Below are positions 16,738 to 25,372 of a DNA stretch of 39,332 bases, in pieces. Within the stretch, counting starts at the first letter, position 1, and every line of letters starts with the position of its first letter. The notes under the pieces are model-generated. The model was not told where the DNA came from. It did not search any database and was given only the letters and a program-made list of their open reading frames with translations. Source of the DNA: an uncultured Clostridia bacterium (GTDB lineage Bacteria; Bacillota; Clostridia; TANB77; CAG-508); the NCBI GenBank assembly GCA_934120675.1, contig CAKOUU010000016.1, forward strand, positions 1-39,332, written 5' to 3'. The translations under genes and the position numbers were made by a program.

Positions 16738-17256
16738 TTATTTTTTGTTGTTACTACATACTTTATTTAAATTTTTTTTTATTTGTTTATAGTCTGGCAT
16801 ATATTTTTCTACTAGATTCCAAAAATCTTTTGAATGATTCATATATTTTATATGGCAAAATTCATGTAAAATTACATATCTTATGGCTTGTTCACTATAT
16901 TTTATAAGTTCTAAATTTATCGTTATATTCTTTTTGTTTGAACAACTTCCCCATGCATATTTTATTTTCTTTATTGTGATTTTATTTGGCACTAATCCTG
17001 TTTGTTTTACTAATTCATTTGCATTTTTTTCTACAATTTCCTTGAATTCTTCCTTTGTATACAGTGGTTTCTTTTCTTGCTTTTTTGTTTCTTTTTCAAT
17101 TGTTTTTTGTATCCATTCTGATTTTTGTTCTAGTATTTTTTCTATTTCTTTTTTGCTTACTTTTTTTGGTGCTTTTACTATTACTTTTCCGTATTTTATT
17201 TGAATGTATATATTTTTTATTTTTGAGTATTTTATTTCATATTCTAAGTTGTCCAT
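16738..17256 (-). CDS. YgjP-like zinc metallopeptidase
   Basis: 172 aa. Contains the zinc site 'VILHEFCHIKYMNHSKDFW' (HExxH plus third ligand His) near residues 130-148 and the N-terminal 'KIKNIYIQIKYGKVIVKAPK' typical of the YgjP/DUF45 family, which is somewhat short here. Putative SprT/wss-like M48-related peptidase fold. The last codons and stop coincide with the right 35-bp direct repeat of the AbiE cassette (16739-16773), so the cassette inserted exactly at this gene's 3' end and left it intact. Confidence 0.82.
   Translation of the reverse strand: MDNLEYEIKYSKIKNIYIQIKYGKVIVKAPKKVSKKEIEKILEQKSEWIQKTIEKETKKQEKKPLYTKEEFKEIVEKNANELVKQTGLVPNKITIKKIKYAWGSCSNKKNITINLELIKYSEQAIRYVILHEFCHIKYMNHSKDFWNLVEKYMPDYKQIKKNLNKVCSNNKK
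16739..16773. repeat. Right direct repeat flanking the AbiE cassette
   Basis: Second copy of the 35-nt repeat (partner 15211-15245). It covers the C-terminal codons of the YgjP-like gene. About 1.5 kb containing only abiEi/abiEii lies between the copies. Confidence 0.85.
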
Positions 17257-17550
17257 ATTGTTTTCTCCATATATTTTATTTTTGCTTTTTTATAAAAGCA
17301 TCTATATAATATACCAAAAATACAATATTTTCAATAAGTCAAAATGTCCTTTTCTAAATCTATAACTTTTTTAATAATTCTTCATTCTTCATAAAAAATC
17401 CATTTTTAAATATATTATTCAACATCTATTTTATTTAAACTAGTTTTCTTCTTACTTGATAATATTAGCAAAATAACAAATTTAAAAAGTACAAGCCCCT
17501 TTTTAAGCTTATACTTTTTTTAAAAAATTTGTAGTTTTTTCTTAATGATT
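17257..17550. other. Intergenic region with one hairpin
   Basis: No ORF is supportable. It is AT-rich; the only structure I see is the terminator at 17484-17520. It separates the RCC1-repeat gene from the YgjP-like gene. Confidence 0.6.
17484..17520 (-). terminator. Terminator downstream of RCC1-repeat gene
   Basis: Arms AAAAGTA-C-AAGC and GCTT-A-TACTTTT enclose CCCTTTTTAA. Poly-T lies on the plus side and TTTTTAAATTT on the minus side, so it could work in both directions. Confidence 0.65.
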
Positions 17551-17672
17551 TTAATTTATTATTTTTGGTTCTAGTATTAGCAAACTTGGATCTCCTAGAT
17601 AAATAGCCATTCCTGTTCCATATAGCTTTCCTTCGCTATCTATTGATAAGCTATAACCGTTTCCTGCTTTAT
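17551..17672 (-). pseudogene. Decayed 3' end of the RCC1-repeat gene
   Basis: After the stop, a shifted frame reads 'AGNGYSLSIDSEGKLYGTG' and 'AIYLGDPSLLILEPKIIN' before its own stop at 17551. This is the natural continuation of the RCC1 array. Comparison with the other repeats indicates a CAA-to-TAA nonsense change followed by an approximately 28-bp deletion in the 'KKGTKFTQVS' part of the last unit. Confidence 0.7.
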
Positions 17673-19613
17673 TTATATTGGGCTTATTTTACCTGTTGTT
17701 GTCCCATCTCCTAATTCTCCATTCGCATTACGTCCCCATGCCCATAAATTTTCTTCACTATCTATTGCCATACTATGTGAACTTCCTGCAGATACTTGTG
17801 TAAACTTTGTTCCTTTCTTTATTTGTACTGGACTTGTTCTCTGAGTTGTTGTTCCATCTCCTAATTCTCCATTATTATTATATCCCCATGTCCATAAATT
17901 TCCTTCACTATCTATTGCCATGCTATGCAAACCACCTGCTGATACTTGTGTAAACTTTGTTCCTTGCTTTACTTGAACTGGACTTGTTTTATTTGTCGTT
18001 GTTCCATCTCCTAATTCTCCATAATAATTAAGTCCCCATGCCCATAAATTTCCTTCACTATCTATTGCTATGCTGTGACTGTTTCCTGCAGATACTTGTG
18101 TAAACTTTGTTCCTTTCTTTATTTGTACTGGACTTGTTCTATTTGTCGTTGTTCCATCTCCTAATTGTCCACTATCATTATATCCCCATGTCCATAAATT
18201 TCCTTCACTATCTATTGCCATACTATATGAATTTCCAGCTGATACTTTTGTAAATTTCGTGCCTCGTATTTGTATTGGACTTGCTTTATATCTTGTTGTT
18301 CCATCTCCTAATTCTCCATTAAAATTACATCCCCATGTCCATAAATTTCCTTCACTATCTATTGCCATGCTATGCAAACCACCTGCTGATACTTGTGTAA
18401 ACTTTGTTCCTTGCTTTATTCGCACTGGACTTGTTCTATTTGTCATTGTTCCATCTCCTAATTGCCCAAAACTATTATATCCCCATGTCCATAAATTTCC
18501 TTCACTATCTATTGCCATGCTATGGTTACTACCTGCTGATACTTGTGTAAACTTTGTTCCTTGCTTTATTTGTACTGGACTTGTTTTATTTGTTGTCGTT
18601 CCATCTCCCAATTTTCCAGTTTCATTATTTCCAAATGCCCATAATCCTCCGTTACTATCTATTAATAACGTATAACTTGACCCCGTTGAAATATTACTTG
18701 TTTTTACCATTATGCTTATTGGTACCGTATTTGATTTTTTACTATTCCCTGCTTTATCATATGCAATTACATATAATTTATATGAACCAAGCTCTAAATT
18801 TTCTATTTTATTAGCATCATATTTTGTTTCTTTATTACTTGAATCTATTAAATAATATTCATAATGGTCAATACCACTCTTACAACTTTCCTCTGTTGCT
18901 TCTGCATCTTTTCCATTTTCAATTACTGTAATACTACTGTCTGCCTTTTGAATTTCTGGTGTAAATTCCTCTGGAGCTATTGTATCAATCAACTCAATAT
19001 AAATATCTTTAGAAACTTCATTTCCATCAACATCTTCCACTTTTAATTCATAATGGCCATTTTTCGTTACTGTAAATTCAATTCCCGCTGTTGTTCTATC
19101 TTGTGGTAATATTTTGTCTGTTTCTCCAGGTTTTAATATTGATTTTATTCCTTTTGGATTGCTTATTGTTACCAAAACTTTTACTTTATTTTGATTTGTA
19201 TATCCATCTGGTTCTGTTGTGTATGTTATAATTGTTTCATTTGCTTCACCTACATATGTAACATGAAAATTACTATCTACTTCAAATTTGTAGTTTTTAT
19301 ATATTACTTCTACTGGAAAATTTGTTGTATCACGCACATCTATCTCGTCATTATTCATTTTTGGCAAATCTTCTTTTTTAAGTTCTTCTCCTTTTCCTTG
19401 CTGTTCTATTTGTAAATTCGTTATTTCCAATTCCAACTTTTCTTTTGCTTCTGATATTGCATATCTTTCTTTTCCTAATTTTACTCTTGCAAATAAACCA
19501 TTTTCTCCACCTAGTGTTGCTATTGCTATTCCTGCAAGCACCAATAAAATAATAATAGTTATAACCAATGCTATAAGGGTAATTCCTCTGAATTCTCTCA
19601 ATTTACTTTTCAT
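17673..19613 (-). CDS. Prepilin-like RCC1-repeat surface protein
   Basis: 646 aa. Prepilin leader 'REFRG' then 'ITLIALVITIIILLVLAGIA' (residues 7-30, -1 Gly). A helical stem follows, then Ig-like segments ('DTIAPEEFTPEI', 'YKLYVIAYDKAGN'), and from about residue 305 seven RCC1/BNR-like units of 50 aa ('GDGTTTNKTSPVQIKQGTKF', 'TQVSAGSNHSMAIDSEG', 'NLWTWG'). These should form a beta-propeller exposed on the surface. The last unit is cut short: see the decayed tail at 17551-17672. Repeat units are very similar in DNA, so repeat number may vary. Divergent from an XRE regulator, with an operator at the transcription start. Function likely adhesion or carbohydrate/protein binding; inferred. Confidence 0.8.
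   Translation of the reverse strand: MKSKLREFRGITLIALVITIIILLVLAGIAIATLGGENGLFARVKLGKERYAISEAKEKLELEITNLQIEQQGKGEELKKEDLPKMNNDEIDVRDTTNFPVEVIYKNYKFEVDSNFHVTYVGEANETIITYTTEPDGYTNQNKVKVLVTISNPKGIKSILKPGETDKILPQDRTTAGIEFTVTKNGHYELKVEDVDGNEVSKDIYIELIDTIAPEEFTPEIQKADSSITVIENGKDAEATEESCKSGIDHYEYYLIDSSNKETKYDANKIENLELGSYKLYVIAYDKAGNSKKSNTVPISIMVKTSNISTGSSYTLLIDSNGGLWAFGNNETGKLGDGTTTNKTSPVQIKQGTKFTQVSAGSNHSMAIDSEGNLWTWGYNSFGQLGDGTMTNRTSPVRIKQGTKFTQVSAGGLHSMAIDSEGNLWTWGCNFNGELGDGTTRYKASPIQIRGTKFTKVSAGNSYSMAIDSEGNLWTWGYNDSGQLGDGTTTNRTSPVQIKKGTKFTQVSAGNSHSIAIDSEGNLWAWGLNYYGELGDGTTTNKTSPVQVKQGTKFTQVSAGGLHSMAIDSEGNLWTWGYNNNGELGDGTTTQRTSPVQIKKGTKFTQVSAGSSHSMAIDSEENLWAWGRNANGELGDGTTTGKISPI
17693..18690. repeat. 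RCC1-encoding tandem repeat, 150-bp period
   Basis: A conserved 'tctattgccat' block recurs at about 17761, 17911, 18061, 18211, 18358, 18508 and 18658: a 150-bp period, with one 147-bp step where 'KQ' is missing. Coding, in-frame repeats of one gene. Confidence 0.85.
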
Positions 19614-19643
19614 TTTTTATCCTTTCTCATTTGTCTTTTGATA

Positions 19644-19766
19644 TACAGGTTGTCCCTGTAAAACAAATATATCATATTATACTGTTAATTTCAACACATC
19701 ACATTAATGTCATATATTTGTAAAAAAAAAGAAATATTTTTGTAATATTTACAGTTTGTTCCTGTA
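19644..19766. promoter_or_regulatory. Two palindromic operators (19644-19660, 19750-19766)
   Basis: TACAGGTTGTCCCTGTA and TACAGTTTGTTCCTGTA share a 17-bp inverted-repeat design, 106 bp apart, in the gap between the divergent XRE gene and the RCC1-repeat gene. The first overlaps the expected transcription start of the RCC1 gene. Likely bound by the XRE regulator. Confidence 0.6.
19666..19694 (-). promoter_or_regulatory. Promoter of RCC1-repeat gene
   Basis: Minus strand -35 TTGAAA (19689-19694), 17-bp spacer, -10 TATATT (19666-19671). The start would fall at about 19659, inside the palindrome. Confidence 0.55.
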
Positions 19767-19907
19767 ATCAAGTATACATTTTTGTTATACAATAACAAAA
19801 AATGAGTTAACTTATATGTTATTGCAAATTTACACTCATTGCCAACAGGCTATTAATCAGATTTCACAATAACCTATTGATTAATTATATGAAAGGAAAT
19901 AGCAAAA

Positions 19908-20168
19908 ATGAAAATAAAAACATTGAATGGAAATATAAATATAATTGGAAAAAATATTAAAAAATATAGGACATTAAGGAAAATGTCTCAACCAGATATT
20001 TGTAAACAATTGGATTTGTTAGGAGTAACAATGTACAATTGTGACATATATGAAATTGAATATGGAAAAAAGACCGTAAAAGATTTCGAAGTTTTAGCTT
20101 TTTGCAAAGTTCTTGGCATTACTTTAGAAGATTTATATTCTGGAACAGAAAAATACTATGAAGCATAA
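19908..20168 (+). CDS. XRE-family HTH regulator
   Basis: 86 aa. HTH at residues 13-70: 'IGKNIKKYRTLRKMSQPDIC' and 'YEIEYGKKTVKDFEVLAF', ending 'VLGITLEDLY'. ATG preceded by GAAAGGAAATAG. Single-domain, divergent from the RCC1-repeat surface gene with two palindromic operators between them: the same arrangement as at 7.2 kb, but the two operator sequences differ. Likely local repressor of the adjacent surface gene. Confidence 0.82.
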   Translation: MKIKTLNGNINIIGKNIKKYRTLRKMSQPDICKQLDLLGVTMYNCDIYEIEYGKKTVKDFEVLAFCKVLGITLEDLYSGTEKYYEA

Positions 20169-20197
20169 AATTTATCCATATATATTTTTAAAACACA

Positions 20198-20255
20198 GAA
20201 AAAACAGAATTAAGAGTTTGTACACAATGCAACCTGCTACAAAATCCTAATTCTG
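20198..20255 (-). terminator. Terminator downstream of fhs
   Basis: Outer arms CAGAATTA (20205-20212) and TAATTCTG (20248-20255), inner TTTGTA/TACAAA, then TTTTTT on the minus strand (complement of 20199-20204). Confidence 0.7.
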
Positions 20256-20288
20256 CCATATTTATATCTATATTTTATTTCAAAATTT

Positions 20289-21950
20289 TTAAAAAATTCC
20301 AACTACTTCTCCATTTTCATCTATATCTATGCTTTCTGCTGCAGGAACTCTTGGAAGTCCTGGCATTGTCATAATCTTTCCAGCAATTGCAACAACAAAA
20401 CCAGCACCTGCCTTTAAATTAATATCTCTTATTGTAATTTTAAATGACTCTTTACATTCCAAATTTTTGGCATCATCAGACAAAGAATATTGAGTTTTAG
20501 CAATACATACTGGTAATTCACCAAACCCAAGTTTTTCTATTCTTTCTATTTCTTCAATAGCTTTTTCAGAAAACTCAACTTCTGTTGCACCATAAATTTC
20601 TTTTGCAACTTTTTGTATTTTTGTTTTTATATCGTCTTGATTTTCGTAAATATATTTAAAATTTTCTTGGACATTTGTCAATTTTACCAATTTTTTTGCA
20701 ATATCTATTGCACCATTTCCACCTTTTGCCCATCCTTCTACAATACTTGATTCTATTCCTTTTTTTGCTAAATCGGTTTGCACATATTCAATTTCCTTTG
20801 AAATATCTGTATTGTATTTATTTATTGCAACTATAACATTTAGACCAAACTTGTCTTTCAAGTTTTCAATATGTTTATATAAATTTTTCATGCCATTTTG
20901 TAGACCTTCAAAATTTTCTTCTTTTATTTTTTCTTTTTCGACTCCACCATGATATTTTAATGCTTTAATTGTTGCAACAATTACAACTGCGTCAGGTTTT
21001 ATTTGCGCTTTTCTACATTTTATATCCAAAAATTTTTCAGCACCCAAATCTGCTCCAAATCCTGCTTCCGTAATAGTATAGTCTGCTAATTTCATTGCCA
21101 TTTTTGTTGCAATTACACTATTGCATCCATGTGCAATATTTGCAAATGGTCCGCCATGAATTATTGCTGGAGTATGTTCTAATGTTTGTACCAAATTAGG
21201 TTTTATAGCATCTTTTAATAATACAGTCATTGCTCCTTCTGCTTTTAAATCTTTAGCATATACAGGTTGCTTTTGTGAATTGTAACCTACAATTATATTT
21301 CCTAACTTGTATTTTAAATCTTTCAAATTTTCAGCCAAACACAATATTGCCATAATTTCAGAAGCCACTGTTATATCAAATCCATCTTCTCTTGGAACAA
21401 TATTTTTCTCTCCTGAAAGTCCTGTTTGAACTTTTCTTAACTGTCTATCATTTAAATCAACACATCTTTTCCATGTTACTTCTTGGATATCCAATTCATT
21501 TCCAAAATATATGTGATTATCTATCATACTTGAAAGAAGATTATTGGCTGATGTTATAGCATGAATATCTCCTGTAAAATGAAGATTTATATCTTCCATT
21601 GGTGCCACTTGTACATGTCCTCCACCTGTTGCCCCACCTTTTATTCCAAATACAGGACCTAGTGAAGGTTCTCTTAGAGCTAATATTGACTTTTTACCAA
21701 TTTTAGATAATCCATCTGCTATAGCTATTGAAACTGTAGTTTTTCCTTCACCTAATGGTGTTGGATTTATAGCTGTAACTAATATTAATTTTCCATCTTT
21801 TTTATCTTTTAGTTTTTCATATACTGAATTAGAAATCTTTGCCTTATATTTTCCATAGCATTCAATATCATCTTCTTTGATATTTAATTTTTTTGCTATT
21901 TTCTCAATTCTTTCTAATTTTGTATTCCTTGCAATTTCAATATCTGTCAT
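20289..21950 (-). CDS. fhs: Formate-tetrahydrofolate ligase
   Basis: 553 aa, the usual family length. ATP-binding 'TPLGEGKTT' at residues 68-76, 'REPSLGPVFGIKGGATGGG' and 'GGPFANIAHGCNS' are family signatures. Catalyses ATP-dependent formation of 10-formyl-THF from formate and THF, feeding one-carbon metabolism and, in acetogens, the Wood-Ljungdahl methyl branch. ATG 21948-21950. Own terminator at 20198-20255. The gap to the next upstream gene contains the REPIN at 21979-22093. Confidence 0.97.
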   Translation of the reverse strand: MTDIEIARNTKLERIEKIAKKLNIKEDDIECYGKYKAKISNSVYEKLKDKKDGKLILVTAINPTPLGEGKTTVSIAIADGLSKIGKKSILALREPSLGPVFGIKGGATGGGHVQVAPMEDINLHFTGDIHAITSANNLLSSMIDNHIYFGNELDIQEVTWKRCVDLNDRQLRKVQTGLSGEKNIVPREDGFDITVASEIMAILCLAENLKDLKYKLGNIIVGYNSQKQPVYAKDLKAEGAMTVLLKDAIKPNLVQTLEHTPAIIHGGPFANIAHGCNSVIATKMAMKLADYTITEAGFGADLGAEKFLDIKCRKAQIKPDAVVIVATIKALKYHGGVEKEKIKEENFEGLQNGMKNLYKHIENLKDKFGLNVIVAINKYNTDISKEIEYVQTDLAKKGIESSIVEGWAKGGNGAIDIAKKLVKLTNVQENFKYIYENQDDIKTKIQKVAKEIYGATEVEFSEKAIEEIERIEKLGFGELPVCIAKTQYSLSDDAKNLECKESFKITIRDINLKAGAGFVVAIAGKIMTMPGLPRVPAAESIDIDENGEVVGIF

Positions 21951-21978
21951 TTTAGCATTCTCCTTTCACTTTTGTCCC

Positions 21979-22093
21979 TTTGGGGACGGTTCTGTTTGCG
22001 ACATCGGTTCCAAATGAGACATCTACCATACATAAAAAGTAATATGACCATGTCCCAAACGGAACCGATGTCTCAAACAGAACCGTCCCCAAA
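21979..22093. repeat. REPIN: large inverted repeat between fhs and DUF212 gene
   Basis: 33-nt arms (21979-22011 and 22061-22093) pair with a single C/A difference; core TTTGGGGACGGTTCTGTTTG, then GACATCGGTTCC. The central 49 nt loop has a further weak arm (GAGACAT/ATGTCCC). Clearly the same family as 10732-10840, and partly like the 11495 and 12418 hairpins. Confidence 0.88.
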
Positions 22094-22101
22094 ACGACAT
22101 T

Positions 22102-22560
22102 TTATGCAATAAGTCCTGCTACCACACCAATTAATGCTCCAACAAATACTTGGACAGGTGTATGTCCCAAAACTTCAACTAATCTTTCTGAAACCTGAAC
22201 TCCTGTAAGGCCTGGTGTTTCTACTATTTTATTTAATAAAGCTGCTTGTTTACCAGCAGCTCTCCTTACGCCACATGCATCATACATGACTACTAAAGCA
22301 ACTATAAATGAAACAGCAAAAATAGGTGTGTCAACACCTTGATATTTTCCAATTAATGTTGCCAAACTTGTAACAACCGCAGAATGAGAGCTTGGCATTC
22401 CACCAGCTCCTATTATTCTTTTAAAATTAAATTTCTTTGTTGTTATTAAGTCATATATAACTTTATATGTTTGAATTAAAAACCATAATAAAAATGGTAT
22501 ATAAATATATTTATTTTGTATAAAACCAATAAAATTATTCACTTCTGCTTTTCCTTTCAT
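22102..22560 (-). CDS. Divergent PAP2 family (DUF212) membrane protein
   Basis: 152 aa. Several hydrophobic segments and the phosphatase-like 'GGMPSSHSAVVTSLATLIG' (about residues 52-70), plus 'DACGVRRAAGKQAALLN'. Matches the DUF212/divergent PAP2 family of unknown substrate. ATG at 22558-22560. It is transcribed toward the REPIN and fhs. Confidence 0.88.
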   Translation of the reverse strand: MKGKAEVNNFIGFIQNKYIYIPFLLWFLIQTYKVIYDLITTKKFNFKRIIGAGGMPSSHSAVVTSLATLIGKYQGVDTPIFAVSFIVALVVMYDACGVRRAAGKQAALLNKIVETPGLTGVQVSERLVEVLGHTPVQVFVGALIGVVAGLIA

Positions 22561-22611
22561 ACTATTTTTTGCTTTTTTGTTGCTGATTTCTACACTATTT
22601 TTACTCTTTTA

Positions 22612-22836
22612 CTACTCTTCTGTTGAAAAATTTTCTTCTTGTAATTCTCCATCTTTTTCAAGTAAAATAGTTATCTTCTTTTCTGCATCTTCCAAAATTT
22701 TATTGCAGTCTTTTGATATTTTTATTCCTTCTTCAAACTTAGATATTGATTCATCTAAATTCAAATCTCCTTTTTCAAGTTCACTTACTATCTTTTCTAA
22801 GTTTTCCATATTATCTTCAAAATTTGCTTTTGCCAT
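22612..22836 (-). CDS. xseB: Exodeoxyribonuclease VII small subunit
   Basis: 74 aa. 'FEDNMENLEKIVSELEKGDL' and 'LDESISKFEEGIKI' are the XseB signature. Pairs with XseA (23496-24689) to degrade single-stranded DNA. One unrelated gene (22929-23429) lies between the subunits. Confidence 0.95.
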   Translation of the reverse strand: MAKANFEDNMENLEKIVSELEKGDLNLDESISKFEEGIKISKDCNKILEDAEKKITILLEKDGELQEENFSTEE

Positions 22837-22928
22837 TTTTTTCTCATCCTTTCAATTAACGCTTACCAAATTTAAAAAATAATTAAATTTGCACAGCAAA
22901 AATTGTAATTATTTTCAAAATAAAAACT

Positions 22929-23429
22929 CTATCTCTCTGTAGCAGTACCGGCCTTAACATTTACAACATAACTTGTAACCGCATTTCTATCATTTTTTCC
23001 TCTAACAGTCACAATATATGTTCCATCGCTTTGTAGTTCAGCATCATAATCATAAGAATCAACAGAAATTCCCCACTCTTTTTTTGCCAACTCAATAGCC
23101 TTACTTTCATCATTTACAGATGTATTTTCATTACTACTTTCTTGTTCTTCTTTTCCAATTACAGTATTAGTTTTAGAACTACTATTATCTTGTACTTGAT
23201 TTGTTGTATCATTTGTAACTGTATTATTCTCTATTACATTATTTTCAGTGTTAGAACTTTCATTTGAATAATAATTTCTTTCGTCAAAATAATCCATCAT
23301 ATTAGATAATTCATCCTGTTTTACACTTGTATTTTCTGTTCCTTTTTTATTACTTACAATTCCATATATAGAAATTCCAACTGCTAAAATAAGCAATACA
23401 GCAATAATTATTTTTGTTTTATTAGTCAT
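22929..23429 (-). CDS. Membrane-anchored protein with PepSY-like C-terminus
   Basis: 166 aa. Signal-anchor helix at residues 6-25, a long N/T/S/E-rich linker, then a small domain 'ESKAIELAKKEWGISVDSYD' and 'SDGTYIVTVRGKNDRNAVTS' resembling a PepSY-type fold. Sits between xseA and xseB, so likely co-transcribed. No function assigned. Confidence 0.65.
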   Translation of the reverse strand: MTNKTKIIIAVLLILAVGISIYGIVSNKKGTENTSVKQDELSNMMDYFDERNYYSNESSNTENNVIENNTVTNDTTNQVQDNSSSKTNTVIGKEEQESSNENTSVNDESKAIELAKKEWGISVDSYDYDAELQSDGTYIVTVRGKNDRNAVTSYVVNVKAGTATER

Positions 23430-23495
23430 TTAAAACGCTCCCTTTCTAAAAACACAAATGTAATTAAAAAGTTTTTACTTTTGCATTTGTATTTT

Positions 23496-24689
23496 TTATA
23501 AGATTTTTGCCTCTTTTACACCATCTACAAATCTTATACCTATTTTATCTTCTGGTTTAACATCATTTACACTTTTTATAATTTCACCATCTTTTTCAAC
23601 TAGTGAATATCCTCTTGTTAAAGTTTTTAAAGGGCTTAAAGCATCAAGTTTTGATACTAATTCTACATATTTAGTCTTTTCCTCTTTTTGCTTAGCTTGT
23701 ATGCAACTTTCTAATCTTTTTATATATGTATCAATTTTTAAATAATTATCATTTATGTTTCTTAATGGTTCTTTAAAAACTCTACTTGACATACATTTTT
23801 CATATCTTAATTTCATAATTTCAACTTCTTTTACTAAAGATAATCTTAATCTATTTTGATATGTATTTATTTTTTGTTTGACTTCATATATATCCGGAAC
23901 AGCTAATTCTGCTGCAGCTGATGGAGTTGGTGCTCTTAAATCTGCTACAAAGTCAGAAATTGAAAAATCTGTTTCGTGCCCAACTGCTGAAATGACTGGT
24001 ATTTTTGAATTATAAACTGCATGTGCAACTATTTCTTCATTAAATGGCCATAGGTCTTCTAATGAACCTCCACCTCTAGCTAATATCAAAACATCTGCTA
24101 GTTTATTTTCATTCATAATTCTAATTCCGTCTGCAATTTTTTCCGCAGCACCTTCTCCTTGCACAGGAACAGGCAATAATCGTATATGTACATTAGGATT
24201 TCTTCTTGTACTTACATTTATTATATCTCTAATTACTGAACCAGTTTGAGATGTTAAAACTCCTATAGTTTTAGGCATTTTTGGAATCTTTTGTTTATGT
24301 GCTACATCAAAATATCCTTCTTCCTCTAATCTATGTTTTAATTCTTCATATTTTTTATAAAGAACTCCAACACCATCTTCTTGCATAGCTTTAACATATA
24401 TTTGATATACTCCATCTCTTTCAAAGACTGAAACTCCACCTAAAGCAAAAACTTTCATTCCATCTTTTGGCATAAAGTCAAGCTTTTGAGCATAACTTTT
24501 AAACATTATGCATTTTATTAGTGAATTTTCGTCCTTTAATGTAAAATACATATGACCTGTATAATGATTTTTAAAGTTTGATATTTCACCTTTTACTAAA
24601 ACATTATTTAAATATTCGTCATCTGCAATTTTATTTTTTATATAGCTATTTAATTCAGTTACACTTATCGCCATATCTTCATATCTCAT
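23496..24689 (-). CDS. xseA: Exodeoxyribonuclease VII large subunit
   Basis: 397 aa. OB-fold N-terminus ('VLVKGEISNFKNHYTGHMYF'), then 'GVLTSQTGSVIRDI', 'ILARGGGSLEDLWPFNEE' and 'SAVGHETDFSISDFVADLRA' with 'TPSAAAELA', all typical. Catalytic subunit of ExoVII. Starts 3 bp after the nusB stop. Confidence 0.97.
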   Translation of the reverse strand: MRYEDMAISVTELNSYIKNKIADDEYLNNVLVKGEISNFKNHYTGHMYFTLKDENSLIKCIMFKSYAQKLDFMPKDGMKVFALGGVSVFERDGVYQIYVKAMQEDGVGVLYKKYEELKHRLEEEGYFDVAHKQKIPKMPKTIGVLTSQTGSVIRDIINVSTRRNPNVHIRLLPVPVQGEGAAEKIADGIRIMNENKLADVLILARGGGSLEDLWPFNEEIVAHAVYNSKIPVISAVGHETDFSISDFVADLRAPTPSAAAELAVPDIYEVKQKINTYQNRLRLSLVKEVEIMKLRYEKCMSSRVFKEPLRNINDNYLKIDTYIKRLESCIQAKQKEEKTKYVELVSKLDALSPLKTLTRGYSLVEKDGEIIKSVNDVKPEDKIGIRFVDGVKEAKIL

Positions 24690-24692
24690 AAA

Positions 24693-25097
24693 CTACATAT
24701 CCTTTACTATACTTGCTAAAATTCCATTAACAAAATTCTTAGATTTATCTTCACCATATTTTTTTGCAAGTTCAACAGCTTCGTTTATAGCAACTTTATA
24801 TGGAATTTCATTATATTTTATTTCATATATTGCTAATTTTAATATTGATAAATCCATTTTAGAAATTCTATTTAACTTCCAGTCTTCTTTTAAATTTTGT
24901 TCTATATCTTTTAAAATTTCTTCTAAATTTTCATTAATTCCGAATATTACATCTTTTATATATTTTTTTGCTTGTTCATCTTCTATATTATTACTTTCAA
25001 AAAATAAGTCTATTTGTTCCTCTAAATTTACTGTTTTTTGAATTTCTAAACTATAAATTAATTTGAAAGCATTTTCTCTAATTGCTGATCTATTCAA
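24693..25097 (-). CDS. nusB: Transcription antitermination factor NusB
   Basis: 134 aa. 'MNRSAIRENAFKLIYSLEIQ' N-terminus and 'YEIKYNEIPYKVAINEAVEL' plus 'KSKNFVNGILASI' C-terminus match NusB. Binds boxA RNA with NusE to antiterminate rRNA operons. Located upstream of xseA and downstream of the Asp23 group. Confidence 0.96.
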   Translation of the reverse strand: MNRSAIRENAFKLIYSLEIQKTVNLEEQIDLFFESNNIEDEQAKKYIKDVIFGINENLEEILKDIEQNLKEDWKLNRISKMDLSILKLAIYEIKYNEIPYKVAINEAVELAKKYGEDKSKNFVNGILASIVKDM

Positions 25098-25128
25098 TTT
25101 ACTGCATCCTTTCTGTTTTCATTTTTTA

Positions 25129-25332
25129 CTACATTTTATCTATGAATTTTTTTAATTTAGCTTTTACTTCATCCTTATTTAGTTGAACATAATTTCCAAC
25201 GAAAGCTCCTGCCAATATTAGTAATATTCCAATTATAACATCATATAGTCTTGTTGCTAATAACACTATTGCTACAATTATTCCTATTATTGCTCCTCTA
25301 TATTTCATTATAAAATTTTTAATTTCTTCCAT
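25129..25332 (-). CDS. DUF2273 small membrane protein
   Basis: 67 aa from MEEIK (ATG at 25330-25332). An upstream ATG at 25344 lies directly on the AAAGGA ribosome site and cannot be used. Two hydrophobic helices ('AIIGIIVAIVLLATRLYDVI', 'GILLILAGAFVGNYVQL') and a basic tail are as in DUF2273, which typically neighbours amaP and asp23 in cell-envelope stress clusters. Confidence 0.85.
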   Translation of the reverse strand: MEEIKNFIMKYRGAIIGIIVAIVLLATRLYDVIIGILLILAGAFVGNYVQLNKDEVKAKLKKFIDKM

Positions 25333-25372
25333 AACTAATCTCATTCCTTTCGAAAAACAACTACTATTATTT

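Noticed and set aside
17693..18690. Regular 150-bp repeats as a CRISPR array
   Set aside because: Period is in frame, units are coding RCC1 repeats, no constant short repeat with unique spacers and no cas genes.
21951..22100. Folate riboswitch upstream of fhs
   Set aside because: The structure is a REPIN, and related arms occur elsewhere away from fhs.
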